DNA of 36,651 bases from Sterolibacterium sp. (GCA_023258955.1 JAHFRE010000018.1:1-36651), one strand, 5' to 3'; counted from the first letter of the stretch, positions 24,474 to 33,437 are shown. Numbers and translations are program-made. Notes: generated by a model not told the origin, from the letters alone.

Positions 24474-25907
24474 ATGCCCGGTGAACTGCATCGTCTGCGC
24501 TCGCGCCTGCAGCTCGCCCTCGCCGGCGATGCCGCCGAGTCCTGGGGCGAGGGCATGGCGACGGCGCTCGACCAGGTCAGACGCCACCACGACGCCGCCA
24601 CCATGCGCGCCGTCGGCGCCGACACCATCGCCGCGGCGATCGGCGCCTATCGGAAGAGCGGCAGGCTGGAGCGCTTCGTCGACCTCAAGTACGTCTGCCT
24701 CGGCGTGGCGACGCCCGACGCCGACGGCGACTGCCTGCTCGCCGCGGCGAGGCTGCGCGACCAGCTGCTCGCCAGCGCCCAGAGCCTGGCCGAGCCGCGC
24801 CGGCAGATGAAGTGCTTCCAGGCGCTGTTGCGCAGCTATTGGTCGTTTCCGCTGCACGGCGACGGCGTCTCCGCCGCCGCGCGCGAGGGTTTCGCCGTCC
24901 TGCGCGCCTGGCTGGCGCGGCGCTACTCGGAGCTGGAGCGGGTCAGGATGACCAAGCCGGAATGGTTCACCATGCTCTCCATGCACCAGAATCTGCTCGG
25001 TGACCATCCCTGCGAGCGCTATGGACCAGCGCTGCTCGCGGGCCGGGGCGCGGCGCTGCAACTGGCGATCGACGATCTGGCGATCCCGAGCGGCTCCTGG
25101 GTGCTCGAGGAGGCGGTGCTGGCCCTGATGCAGGCGGCGACGCAGCTCGGCGACGCGGAATTTCGCGCCAGGTTGCCCCAGTTGCTGGCGCTGGGCCTGG
25201 GCCAGGCGGGGCTGACGCTGGCGGCGAAGCTGTCGCGGCGGGCCATCGCCTGCCTGCTCTGGCGCTACGCCCGCTGCGCCGAATTGATCGAACACCTGCC
25301 CTTGTTCGACGCCGCCCTGGCGTTGCTCGGTGATCCGAACCTGCAGCGGCCGGCCTGGGACGCCCAGGTGACCGATGAGCGCGGTGCCGCCGACGATCTG
25401 GCGCGGGAGATGGTCGGCAGCTGGCTCAAGCAGCGCTTGATCCGCGACTTCTTTCAGCGCCTCGCGCGCCAGGGCAGCAGCCAGCAGCGGCGGCTGGACT
25501 ATTGGCTGCGCTACGAGCCCTTCATCGAGGACATGTGGTTCGCGCTCGGCACGGCAGACCAGGTGCGCGCCGGCCGTGGCTACGAAGACTTCCGCCGCTA
25601 CGCCGGAGCGAGGCTGATCGAACTGCAGGACGCGGGTGCGGCGTCGACCAGCCTGCTGGCGCTGCGCATCAACGAATTCCTGCTGATCGAAGCCGGCGAC
25701 GCCGACAGGCCGCTGCAACTGATCCGGCGCGCCGCGCTGACGCCCGAACAGGCGCGCCTGTTCGCCGGCGGCGAGGCGTCGGTCAGCAGCGCCAGCTTCG
25801 CCGCGCTGCCGGTGGAGGTCGAACTCGAGCATCGCGACGGTGCCGGCGCGACCTGGGAGCAGCGCTTCGACGCCTACCTGCGTCCCATCGTCTGGCGCGC
25901 GCAATGA
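24474..25907 (+). CDS. zorC: EH-signature domain protein, ZorC-like
   Basis: The 477-residue protein has no membrane segment and is mostly helical. The C-terminal part shows the EH-signature pattern: RRLDYWLRYEPFIEDMWFAL (about 339-358), the Glu region INEFLLIEAGDADRPLQLI (Glu402), and the His region VELEHRDGAGATWEQRFDAYL (His453). ZorC of type I Zorya carries this domain and is a cytoplasmic partner of the ZorAB motor that binds DNA. The protein is somewhat shorter than E. coli ZorC. Its stop overlaps the next start codon (ATGA), so its downstream partner is a sensor kinase, not a ZorD helicase-nuclease. EH-signature proteins also occur outside Zorya, so ZorC is the best but not the only label. 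Confidence 0.75.
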   Translation: MPGELHRLRSRLQLALAGDAAESWGEGMATALDQVRRHHDAATMRAVGADTIAAAIGAYRKSGRLERFVDLKYVCLGVATPDADGDCLLAAARLRDQLLASAQSLAEPRRQMKCFQALLRSYWSFPLHGDGVSAAAREGFAVLRAWLARRYSELERVRMTKPEWFTMLSMHQNLLGDHPCERYGPALLAGRGAALQLAIDDLAIPSGSWVLEEAVLALMQAATQLGDAEFRARLPQLLALGLGQAGLTLAAKLSRRAIACLLWRYARCAELIEHLPLFDAALALLGDPNLQRPAWDAQVTDERGAADDLAREMVGSWLKQRLIRDFFQRLARQGSSQQRRLDYWLRYEPFIEDMWFALGTADQVRAGRGYEDFRRYAGARLIELQDAGAASTSLLALRINEFLLIEAGDADRPLQLIRRAALTPEQARLFAGGEASVSSASFAALPVEVELEHRDGAGATWEQRFDAYLRPIVWRAQ

Positions 25908-28720
25908 GCGGCTTCCAGCAGCATCTCGATCTGCGCTGGACCCTGGCGATCCTGGTGGCGTCGATGCTGGCGGCGCTGCTGTTGCTGTGGAAGTCCCGCC
26001 GCGACCGTTTGCGCCAAGCCCGCAGCGTGCAGGAACTGGCGGCGCGGAACGACATATTGAGCCGACGCGAACGCCTCCTCGGTGAGCTCCTGGACACGAC
26101 GACCGCGGCGATCTGCTTCATCGGCACCGATGGGATGATCAAGCAGGCCAATCGGCGCATGGCGGAAATGTTCAGGGGCCGGGTCGAAGAACTGGTCGGC
26201 AGCGCCTATGCCAATCTGGCCGCACCCGGGGAGCGCGAGATGGTGCAACGGCGCCTTGACGCCTATGTCGCCGACCCGAGCCTGGCCGTCGATGTGGAAC
26301 GCATCTTCTGGCGCCTCGATCAAACGCAGTTCCTGGGGCACGTGACCGGCAATCGACTCAACGACGAGAGCGGGCGGGAGCGCGGACTGGTGGCGGTGAT
26401 CGAAGACGTGACGGCCCGCCGGCGGACCGAACAGGCCTTGAAGGATTCCGAGTCGCGCTACCGGCGCTTCGCTGAAGAGCTGCCGCTCGGCATCGTCATC
26501 ACCCAGGAGAGCCGCGTCAAGTACGTCAACCCGGCGACCGCCAAGATGATCGGCTATCCCGTGGCGGAAATCCTCGGTGAACCCTTCCTCACCTTCGTCG
26601 CCGACGCCGATCGCGCCTGGGTGATGGACCTGCACCAGCGCCGCATGCGTGGCGAGCCGGTGACGCCGGCGTACACCGTGGGCATGGTGCGCAAGGACGG
26701 CGAGATCCGACAATGGCGGCTTTCCTCCAGCACCATCGAATGGGACGGCAGGCCGTCCGCCCTGGCGATCGTGGTGGACATCACCGAGCGCATGCAGATG
26801 GAGGAGAAGGCGGCGCGCAGCGAAGCGCTGCTCAACAGCCATTTCGAATCGAATCAGCTCGGCATCGCCTTCACCTCGAGCGACAAGACCTGGCTTAAGG
26901 CCAATCGGCGCATGAGCACCATGCTCGGCTATACGGCAGATGAACTGCGGCCGTTGACCTGGACCGACCTGACCCATCCCGACGATCTGCAGGCGAGCCT
27001 GGCGCAATTCGCCCGAATCCTATCGGGAGAGATCGACCAATACACGATCGAAAAGCGCTTCGTGCACAAAGACGGCAGTCCGGTCCACGTCAATATGGAT
27101 ATCTCCTGCTATCGCAAGCTCGATGGTTCCATCGACTACGTCATGGCCTCGATTCAGGACATCACCTCGCGCAAGGTCAACGAGGCCAAGATTGTCGCAA
27201 CCCAGGAGCGGCTGGAGGCGGCGCTCAACGCCATCCCGGACCTGTTGTTCGAGGTCGACGAGGACGGCCGCATCCACGACTACCGCGCCCATCGCGCCGA
27301 CTTGCTGGCGGTGCCGCCCGCAGAGTTCCTGGGGAAGTGCTTCTCCGATGTCTTGCCCGGTGAAGCGGCCGCGGTGTGCCAGTCGGCGATCGGCGAGGCG
27401 TCGTTGTCGGGTTGGTCGGTTGGCGGAACCTACGCCTTGGCGTTACCCCAGGGTGAGCACTGGTTCGAGCTTTCGGTGGCGCGCATGTTCGGCGTCGATG
27501 CACCGAATCGGCGCTTCATCCTGCTGGCGCGCGACATCACCGAACGCCGGCGCTCCGAAGACGCTCTGGCCAAGTCGCAAGCCGCTCTTCGCCGCATCGC
27601 CAGCGAGCAACAGACGATCCTCGACACCGACCTGGTCGGCATCGCCAAGTTCAGGCAGCGATCCATCGTCTGGGCCAATCCGGGTTTTGAGAAGATCTTC
27701 GGCTATGGCCCGGGAGCGGCCGTCGGGGTGCCGGCGCGCCGCCACTATCGGAGCGAGGAAGCCTATGTGGCGCTGGGAGAGGCGGCCTATCCGCTGATCG
27801 AAAGGGGAGAGAAGTTCGCCGCCCAGATCGAGCAAGTGCGCCCGGACGGGCGGCCGATCTGGCTGGAACTCAGCGGTGCGATGCTGGATCGGGAGAAGGG
27901 CGAATCCCTTTGGGCGTTTGTCGACGTCACCGCGAGAAAACGCCAGGAAGGGCAGTTGCTCGCCGCGAAGGAGGCGGCAGAGGCGGCCAACCTGGCAAAG
28001 ACGCGATTCCTGGCCGCCGCCAGCCACGACCTGTGGCAGCCGATCCAGGCCATCAACTTGTTCCACGACGCCCTGAAGAAATCGGGCTTCAATGAGAAGC
28101 AGGAACACCTGAGCGGCAAACTGGCCGAGTCGGTACGATCGCTGCGCGATATCCTGAGCGCGTTGATCGAAATCACACGCCTCGACTCGGGTGCGGTCAG
28201 GATCGAGCAGCGACGCGTGACAACGGAGGAACTGTTCTACTGGATCGATTCGGTGTTTTCACCCCTCGCCCTGGCGAAGAACCTGCGCTTCAAGCTGCAT
28301 TTTCCGGTAGGCGGTCTGGCGGTGTTCACGGATGTGGCGTTGCTGCGCAGCATGCTGAGCAACCTCATCGGCAACGCGATCAGATATACCGACAGCGGTG
28401 GCGTTTTGGTCGGCGTGCGGCGACGCGGCGACCGGGCGCTGGTTCAGGTCTGGGATACGGGCATCGGTATCGCCAAAGAGGATATGGACAACATCTTCGA
28501 GGAATATTATCAAGTGGGCAATCCGGAACGCGATGTCAGCAAGGGGCTGGGCCTCGGCCTTTCCATCGTGCGCCGTTTGGCCGACCTGCTGCAATTCGAA
28601 TTGTCATTCGCCTCGCGCGTGGGCAGCGGCACGGTCTTCCAGTTCTACCTGCCCCTCGCGCCGAGTCTATCCAGCGAACCGGCTGCAGTGGAACAAGAAG
28701 ACGCGCGAAAGCTTCCCTGA
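25904..28720 (+). CDS. Membrane sensor histidine kinase with five PAS domains
   Basis: The 938-residue protein begins within the ZorC-like gene (ATGA overlap), which fixes the start at 25904. One membrane helix lies at about 12-29. Five PAS domains follow, each closing with a D(V/I)T(A/E/S)RK-like boundary (IEDVTARRR, VVDITERMQ, IQDITSRKV, ARDITERRR, FVDVTARKR). The phospho-acceptor box is AASHDLWQPIQAINLFHDAL with His708, the form seen in kinases of the NahK/RpfC-like group. The ATPase has LSNLIGNAIRYT, VWDTGIGI and GLGLGLSIVRRLADLL. It has no receiver of its own; the receivers upstream in the operon are plausible acceptors. Its coupling to Zorya-type genes is unusual. Confidence 0.92.
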   Translation: MSGFQQHLDLRWTLAILVASMLAALLLLWKSRRDRLRQARSVQELAARNDILSRRERLLGELLDTTTAAICFIGTDGMIKQANRRMAEMFRGRVEELVGSAYANLAAPGEREMVQRRLDAYVADPSLAVDVERIFWRLDQTQFLGHVTGNRLNDESGRERGLVAVIEDVTARRRTEQALKDSESRYRRFAEELPLGIVITQESRVKYVNPATAKMIGYPVAEILGEPFLTFVADADRAWVMDLHQRRMRGEPVTPAYTVGMVRKDGEIRQWRLSSSTIEWDGRPSALAIVVDITERMQMEEKAARSEALLNSHFESNQLGIAFTSSDKTWLKANRRMSTMLGYTADELRPLTWTDLTHPDDLQASLAQFARILSGEIDQYTIEKRFVHKDGSPVHVNMDISCYRKLDGSIDYVMASIQDITSRKVNEAKIVATQERLEAALNAIPDLLFEVDEDGRIHDYRAHRADLLAVPPAEFLGKCFSDVLPGEAAAVCQSAIGEASLSGWSVGGTYALALPQGEHWFELSVARMFGVDAPNRRFILLARDITERRRSEDALAKSQAALRRIASEQQTILDTDLVGIAKFRQRSIVWANPGFEKIFGYGPGAAVGVPARRHYRSEEAYVALGEAAYPLIERGEKFAAQIEQVRPDGRPIWLELSGAMLDREKGESLWAFVDVTARKRQEGQLLAAKEAAEAANLAKTRFLAAASHDLWQPIQAINLFHDALKKSGFNEKQEHLSGKLAESVRSLRDILSALIEITRLDSGAVRIEQRRVTTEELFYWIDSVFSPLALAKNLRFKLHFPVGGLAVFTDVALLRSMLSNLIGNAIRYTDSGGVLVGVRRRGDRALVQVWDTGIGIAKEDMDNIFEEYYQVGNPERDVSKGLGLGLSIVRRLADLLQFELSFASRVGSGTVFQFYLPLAPSLSSEPAAVEQEDARKLP

Positions 28721-28783
28721 TCGCGAGCACGGCGCCTTGCACAGCTGACTGCGCTTGCAGGCGGCCAGCTATCCGCGTCGGGT

Positions 28784-28812
28784 TTGTTTAGGATTGCCTT
28801 TTCCGCTAAAAT
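28784..28812 (+). promoter_or_regulatory. Candidate promoter of tRNA-Ser
   Basis: TTGTTT at 28784-28789, a 17-base spacer and TAAAAT at 28807-28812 make a plausible sigma-70 promoter, leaving a leader of about 130 bases before the tRNA. The rest of the 230-base gap after the kinase gene holds no gene I can support. Confidence 0.45.
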
Positions 28813-28950
28813 CAACCCCCTCTTGCTTCGTTGCCCGCCAGCGACCGCCGCAGCAGTTGATGGATGGGACGGTTCTGCCGATGGCACAATGGTGGTCCGG
28901 CGAGGGCACGAATGGGGCGCAAGGTTTGCAACTTGTCGAACAGCAATAAC

Positions 28951-29043
28951 GGAGACGTGGCCGAGTGGTCGAAGGCACTCCCCTGCTAAGGGAGCATCTG
29001 GTCAAAAACTGGATCCAGGGTTCGAATCCCTGCGTCTCCGCCA
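28951..29043 (+). tRNA. tRNA-Ser (anticodon GCU), CCA encoded
   Basis: The acceptor stem GGAGACG pairs with CGTCTCC at 29033-29039, followed by discriminator G and an encoded CCA. The anticodon stem CTCCC/GGGAG holds the loop CTGCTAA, giving anticodon GCU (serine, AGC/AGU codons). A long variable arm typical of class II tRNAs and a standard GGTTCGAATCC T-arm are present. It marks the boundary between GC-rich chromosome and the AT-richer region, and its 3' end is a common integration site for islands. Confidence 0.97.
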
Positions 29044-29053
29044 GAATTCTAGC

Positions 29054-29076
29054 GAAACTGGTCTCTCGCCAGTTTC
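29054..29076 (+). terminator. Hairpin just after tRNA-Ser
   Basis: GAAACTGG and CCAGTTTC form a perfect 8-bp stem with a 7-base loop, 11 bases after the tRNA. There is no T-run, so it may act in tRNA 3' processing or as a weak terminator. Confidence 0.4.
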
Positions 29077-29118
29077 CATCACCCCGCTGAACGCCAGTGT
29101 TGGCAGGGGTCTTGGCAA

Positions 29119-29135
29119 AAACCTGTTGACCTCGG
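29119..29135 (+). repeat. 17-bp direct repeat, copy 1
   Basis: AAACCTGTTGACCTCGG occurs here and again at 29182-29198, 63 bases apart, on either side of a terminator-like hairpin. The core CTGTTGACC also appears inverted at 29611-29619. It lies just inside the presumed island edge. Confidence 0.7.
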
Positions 29136-29156
29136 CTCCACGCCAATGTCATTTCT

Positions 29157-29177
29157 GGCGTCTTAGACGCCGTTTTT
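29157..29177 (+). terminator. Intrinsic terminator
   Basis: GGCGTC, loop TTA and GACGCC form a perfect stem, followed by G and five T residues. This is the best rho-independent terminator in the window and would end transcripts from the tRNA-Ser direction. Confidence 0.65.
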
Positions 29178-29181
29178 CTCG

Positions 29182-29198
29182 AAACCTGTTGACCTCGG
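29182..29198 (+). repeat. 17-bp direct repeat, copy 2
   Basis: This is the second perfect copy of the repeat at 29119-29135. Its 3' flank continues as GG AAAAGG, different from copy 1, so the identity ends with the 17 bases. Confidence 0.7.
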
Positions 29199-29968
29199 GG
29201 AAAAGGTACAGAACTCTGAACCCCTTGGGGCACAAGGCTTCGCGAGGGATGCGGAAACGAGTTAGTGATCGTGAATGTTCTGGTTTCGCGAGGGACAGAA
29301 AAATGCGAACGGTCTTGGCGGGTAGACCCTGTCCATGTAACAAAAACAGTCTGTTATGAGATGTTCCGTCTGCACCACCGGTGAACCCAAGGCGTGGGCA
29401 AAGCCCTAAGACGCAGCAGTAGGCCCAGCAGGCGGTTTCTTTCGGGGTAGTTGGGCGGTAGTACGCACGGGCTGGGAATTCTGGTGCCAGGAGGCCGCCG
29501 CTGGCCAGATGGTGCCGTCGGCCAGAAGCGGCATAGGCTGAACCGGGGATCGCTGCCAAGAGACGGCCGGTAACTCATCACATTGCTGACGTCCGAGCGA
29601 CGGGTCTATCGGTCAACAGTTCGTGCGCTGTGGATTTCATTGCTGCAGTGGTATAACGCCTGGTAACGGAGTGGTTCAGTCATCTGGCGCGGCCAATCAA
29701 GGAAGGAAGGGGGGCATGCCACCGTTGTGGAGTGTGTTTCTGAAGGTCAAGCATGACAACTGACTCTTTCAGCCACATCGAAATTGCTTCCACATGTAAA
29801 ATTGTCGAATGAATTCGCAACAGTGCTGCCCAGGTGGTTCATCTGGACATTTTCTAACTCCGCTCAGCTATCCCGGTGGCAAGGGAAGACATTGCTCCTG
29901 GTTAAGTAACGTTATTGAAGTGAACGGCCTGAGGGGCAGCGCGACATTACGGAACCCGGCGGGCTGAA
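29199..29968. other. Long stretch without a supportable gene at the island edge
   Basis: About 770 bases before the ATPase gene. Reading frames here (for example 29149-29559 on the minus strand) show no recognisable domain and no good ribosome site. Visible items are an 11-base repeat TTCGCGAGGGA near 29240 and 29284, an inverted copy of CTGTTGACC at 29611-29619, and a GC-rich stretch around 29400-29560 with several short inverted repeats that could be a remnant of a mobile element or a structured RNA. I cannot assign it. Confidence 0.4.
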
Positions 29969-32383
29969 ATGAATAAGTCCATCGAGGCGGTACTCGCCGA
30001 AGCCGAGGAATTGATATCTCGGCAACACGTCAACGCGGCATTTGATAACCTGGTCAGCCTATTCCAACAGTGTAGCCAGGTCGATCTAAAGCGGCTGCAA
30101 GATCCCATCACTGAGATCATTGACAGGTTCCTGCCCAAGAAACGTCGCATGCTTGGCGAGGCATTTAGGAGCCGGCTCGACCGTGGCGACGCACATGGAT
30201 CGCCGGAAAGTTCCACGGACACCCTGGATAACTCGGCTATTCTGCAAGTCTTCATCACCTCGCTCCGCGACAGATTCAACGAGCTCAGCAAGTGGCATAT
30301 TTTTCAGTGGTCGACGTACTACAAGGACGAGCTCAGGGCAATCATGGCGGAGACAGTAGAGCTGCTGCGGTCCAGCAGCAATGCGGACGCCGCATTTGCG
30401 CAGGTCAGCATAGAGATCCGGCACCATTCAGTCGGGATCTTTACTAAGGGCTTTAGCTATGTCATGTCGCAGAGCTGGTCGACCAAAGAAGCCGCCGTGA
30501 CTAAGTCGCTCGGCGGGCTGCGGTCATTCCTCGAACTGCCTGTAGAGATATACGCAGACGAATCATCCCGAATCACTGAGCCAAGAGACTGCCGCGCGCT
30601 GAGACGGGTCACCTCACGCATGCTACGTGGCATTCTGGTCGGATTCCTAGACTCGAACCTTGGAGAGGCGGACCCAGGCGAACTCCTAGTTCGAACAGCA
30701 AAGACCTGGGTACATGTGCTTCCGCTGCTTGAGGCATCTGATCTTAATTCACTCGGCGAGAGCTTTGACTTAAAAACCATAGCGCCAATCTTGGGTCGCC
30801 CGCTCCAACTGCTGGCACAGGAGCTTGATCATGCATCTAGCATGAGCAGCGTTGATGCCGTAGTCGTTACCTCGGCAATGATCAACATTAATGATGAGTC
30901 GATTGACATTACGCTGCTACCGCCGGCTGACTCCAGCGACACGAGGCCGCTCGAGCTAGCCATCCTCGGCGGCGACGGCCCAGCCGTAAAGCACCAGATT
31001 GACCAGAGGGTAAAGCTGGGGTACATAGCATGCGTCACACCTAAGCCGGCGCCGACGTATTGGAAAGGAACATTCCCAACCAAGGAAGTCAAGAATGTTG
31101 TCATCGCAATGCCGGAAGAAGGCAGCAACTCAGTAGGTTTCTTGCTTTCACGGCTGCGGCTACGGTTCTACGAGAATACATTGGTCATCCAGCCAAGCGT
31201 GCCCCTCAAGACCAATGTTGCAGAGCGCTTCCCTCTCGAGAATCCTACCCTCTTGACGTTTTTCAGAGTTGAGAGGCCGAGCATCAAGGCTTTGCAGACC
31301 ACGCTGTCGACCCGCACTGGTGTAATTCTTTGGTGTAGCGTTCGCCGCAGCGGCAAGACTACCGGCGTAAGCGAGCTCGCAAGCGGTGTTGCGGAGCGCA
31401 ATGCCGTATTCCAGCGCTGTGAGATGTCAGGCGGAGACAAAACAAGCCGCATACTCTTCGAGGAGGTCTGTAACGCGCTTGATACGATGAATCCACTTCC
31501 GCGCGACTTCCTGCGCACCATCGTGACACGTGCCGCTCCGATGGGGGGGCAACAAAACCGCGGTTCAATCCTCATCGTGGACGAATATGATCGGCTATTC
31601 GGCCGCCTGCGGGTAGCGGGCCGACGGAACGAGGATGCGCGTCACCTAGTCATCCAGCCGCTCCTTGACCAGTTCGTGGAGTTTGCGACGGAGAATCTAC
31701 TGATCCTCCTTGGGCAACAGCCCAACGCGCATTTCATCTTCATGGACCAGAACCAGCTCAGCGCGTATGTCCAGCAGGAGCCTTACCCGCTCTTTAGCCA
31801 CGAGGCCGGCTCGGCCGACAGCGAGTTCCACGACTTGGTGCGCCGCACTTTCCAGAAGACTCTGCGATTCGACACATCTTTCGTGGATTCCATCTACGAG
31901 GAAGCCGGAGGGCACCCGTTCCTGGCCGTCAACCTGCTTCGGGACTTCGTTGACTGGCTTATAGCGAAGAAGGTCGTCCCGAATGACATACTCCTAACCA
32001 GGGAACTCTTTAGGGAGTACGGCACACATGGACTGACGCTCAGCGCGATTGGAAGGAGTCGTCACTACCACTACTTTAGAGCGGCGGCCAGCGAGGCGCT
32101 GTCAATCGAAGGAGTCGAGCATAGCCCTTGGATACACGCGGCATACAAGCTCCTGCGACATCTGGCATTAAACAGCGTTACTGGCAGCATTACGATGAGC
32201 CACGACAGCGTTGAGGAATACTTGGCTTCGATACTTACCGATGTCCACCTGAGTTCCTACACCAGCGACTCCTTCCTTGCGAGTGCGTCGGAGAGCAACT
32301 TCATTGCGTTTTCCGATGAACAGGTCAAGGCAAGAATCCCACTGCTCGCCCGCATCTCGGCGGCAGTGGGGACCGTAACCTGA
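29969..32383 (+). CDS. Large P-loop ATPase (STAND/ORC-like), candidate defence protein
   Basis: The 804-residue protein has no membrane segment. Residues 1 to about 290 are mostly helical and match nothing I recognise. Residues about 295-420 look alpha/beta. From about 430 an ATPase module begins: FFRVERPSIKAL, then a Walker A, CSVRRSGKTTG (Lys463), and a Walker B, GSILIVDEYDRLFG (Asp538, Glu539). The Walker A lacks its usual first glycine, as in some archaeal-ATPase/STAND proteins that read GPRRSGKT. QPNAHFIFMDQNQL may be a sensor strand, and a helical C-terminal region follows with HDSVEEYLASIL, reminiscent of the STAND winged-helix/lid part. The start has no good ribosome site. It is followed after 15 bases by an unrecognised gene, probably its partner. 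Confidence 0.8.
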   Translation: MNKSIEAVLAEAEELISRQHVNAAFDNLVSLFQQCSQVDLKRLQDPITEIIDRFLPKKRRMLGEAFRSRLDRGDAHGSPESSTDTLDNSAILQVFITSLRDRFNELSKWHIFQWSTYYKDELRAIMAETVELLRSSSNADAAFAQVSIEIRHHSVGIFTKGFSYVMSQSWSTKEAAVTKSLGGLRSFLELPVEIYADESSRITEPRDCRALRRVTSRMLRGILVGFLDSNLGEADPGELLVRTAKTWVHVLPLLEASDLNSLGESFDLKTIAPILGRPLQLLAQELDHASSMSSVDAVVVTSAMININDESIDITLLPPADSSDTRPLELAILGGDGPAVKHQIDQRVKLGYIACVTPKPAPTYWKGTFPTKEVKNVVIAMPEEGSNSVGFLLSRLRLRFYENTLVIQPSVPLKTNVAERFPLENPTLLTFFRVERPSIKALQTTLSTRTGVILWCSVRRSGKTTGVSELASGVAERNAVFQRCEMSGGDKTSRILFEEVCNALDTMNPLPRDFLRTIVTRAAPMGGQQNRGSILIVDEYDRLFGRLRVAGRRNEDARHLVIQPLLDQFVEFATENLLILLGQQPNAHFIFMDQNQLSAYVQQEPYPLFSHEAGSADSEFHDLVRRTFQKTLRFDTSFVDSIYEEAGGHPFLAVNLLRDFVDWLIAKKVVPNDILLTRELFREYGTHGLTLSAIGRSRHYHYFRAAASEALSIEGVEHSPWIHAAYKLLRHLALNSVTGSITMSHDSVEEYLASILTDVHLSSYTSDSFLASASESNFIAFSDEQVKARIPLLARISAAVGTVT

Positions 32384-32398
32384 CAGGGGAGTCGGAAC

Positions 32399-33421
32399 AT
32401 GCTAAGTTCCTCCACGATCGCAGATTCACTTCGCAGGTTTCATCAACAGCAGACTGAAGACATAGAGGCGTTCTGGATAGAGTCCCCAGGTTCGCGCCAG
32501 CAACTGGCGATCGAACTTCAGGCGCGCGCTGAGGGCCTGCCGATCCTAGTGACAACTGTAGGTCGCGACCGCTTCATGGATCCAAATGGAATTGTCGACG
32601 ACCTGAGCCTTACAATCCAGGAGAACGAAGCCTGGTTCACGCCTGACCGGCGCGAGTTAGTCATCCAGGACCAGAAGTTCAGCATAGTGCTTGTGTCTAA
32701 GCGGCCTCTTGGCGTGCCTCAGATCTCCTCGCCGGTCTCGTTGCCAGATTGGTTTCCATTGTGGCCAGGAAGGCTGTTGACGGCAAACATTACGAGCGTC
32801 TTTTCCTCCATAACGCTCTCACTCGCGTCACAGGACATCCCAGAGGCAGCAATAAACAAAGCCCTGTTTGGCTTAGAGCAGTCCCTGTGTAACCGGCTCG
32901 AAGCAGTTTTGCGGTCTGACCCCACTGCGTCGGATCAGTTCATGACGTTTGTTGCAAGCAGCGCCTCGGCGCCTGCCAACCTCGCCGAGCTTATAGCGAG
33001 CTCCAGGCAGGGCTTGCAGTCGAGAACCGGCGACGAGTTCCGCCCAGGCGGATCCGTAGAAAGCGGCTTCATCGTCTCGCAGCTGGCTCGCATATGGCGG
33101 GACTGCCCCCCCAAAGACCGCCAAACGCTAGCCACCCACGCAGCTGAAGCGCTTGGACTGAGCGAAGCAAGCGCCATCGATATCCAGTTCTCGCTTACGG
33201 CGCTCTTAACGCGTGGGAAGGAAAAGCTTCCTACAGTACCTGCTCACATCACATTTTTCCGCAATCTGATGGTAACGGTATCGGACGTAGTGCAGTTCAT
33301 AAATGGCATACACCATGCGGACGAGTTTCCGCAGTTCCCAGCTGTGCTGACGATCACATTTGCGAAGGAATTGGCGAACTCGTGCCGCAACGCCTCCCGA
33401 ACAATAAGCGAGCTTGCATAG
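32399..33421 (+). CDS. Protein of unknown function, partner of the ATPase
   Basis: I do not recognise this 340-residue protein. It is soluble, with no signal peptide and no clear catalytic motif. An N-terminal alpha/beta part (about 1-130) includes LPILVTTVGRDRFMDPNG and FSIVLVSKRPLG. A helical middle and C-terminal part follows, with several Ser/Ala-rich helices and a His pair in FINGIHHADEF. AGGGGAG precedes the ATG, and the gene starts 15 bases after the ATPase stop, so the two are surely co-transcribed. It may be the effector or adaptor of the ATPase; this is inference from position only. Confidence 0.7.
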   Translation: MLSSSTIADSLRRFHQQQTEDIEAFWIESPGSRQQLAIELQARAEGLPILVTTVGRDRFMDPNGIVDDLSLTIQENEAWFTPDRRELVIQDQKFSIVLVSKRPLGVPQISSPVSLPDWFPLWPGRLLTANITSVFSSITLSLASQDIPEAAINKALFGLEQSLCNRLEAVLRSDPTASDQFMTFVASSASAPANLAELIASSRQGLQSRTGDEFRPGGSVESGFIVSQLARIWRDCPPKDRQTLATHAAEALGLSEASAIDIQFSLTALLTRGKEKLPTVPAHITFFRNLMVTVSDVVQFINGIHHADEFPQFPAVLTITFAKELANSCRNASRTISELA

Positions 33422-33437
33422 GAGACGCCAGAGGCGG

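Noticed and set aside
24474-28720. A complete type I Zorya system
   Set aside because: No SNF2-helicase/nuclease ZorD is encoded in the window; the next gene is plainly a PAS histidine kinase.
29149-29559. 136-codon minus-strand frame near the island edge
   Set aside because: It has no recognisable domain or ribosome site and overlaps the terminator and one repeat copy.
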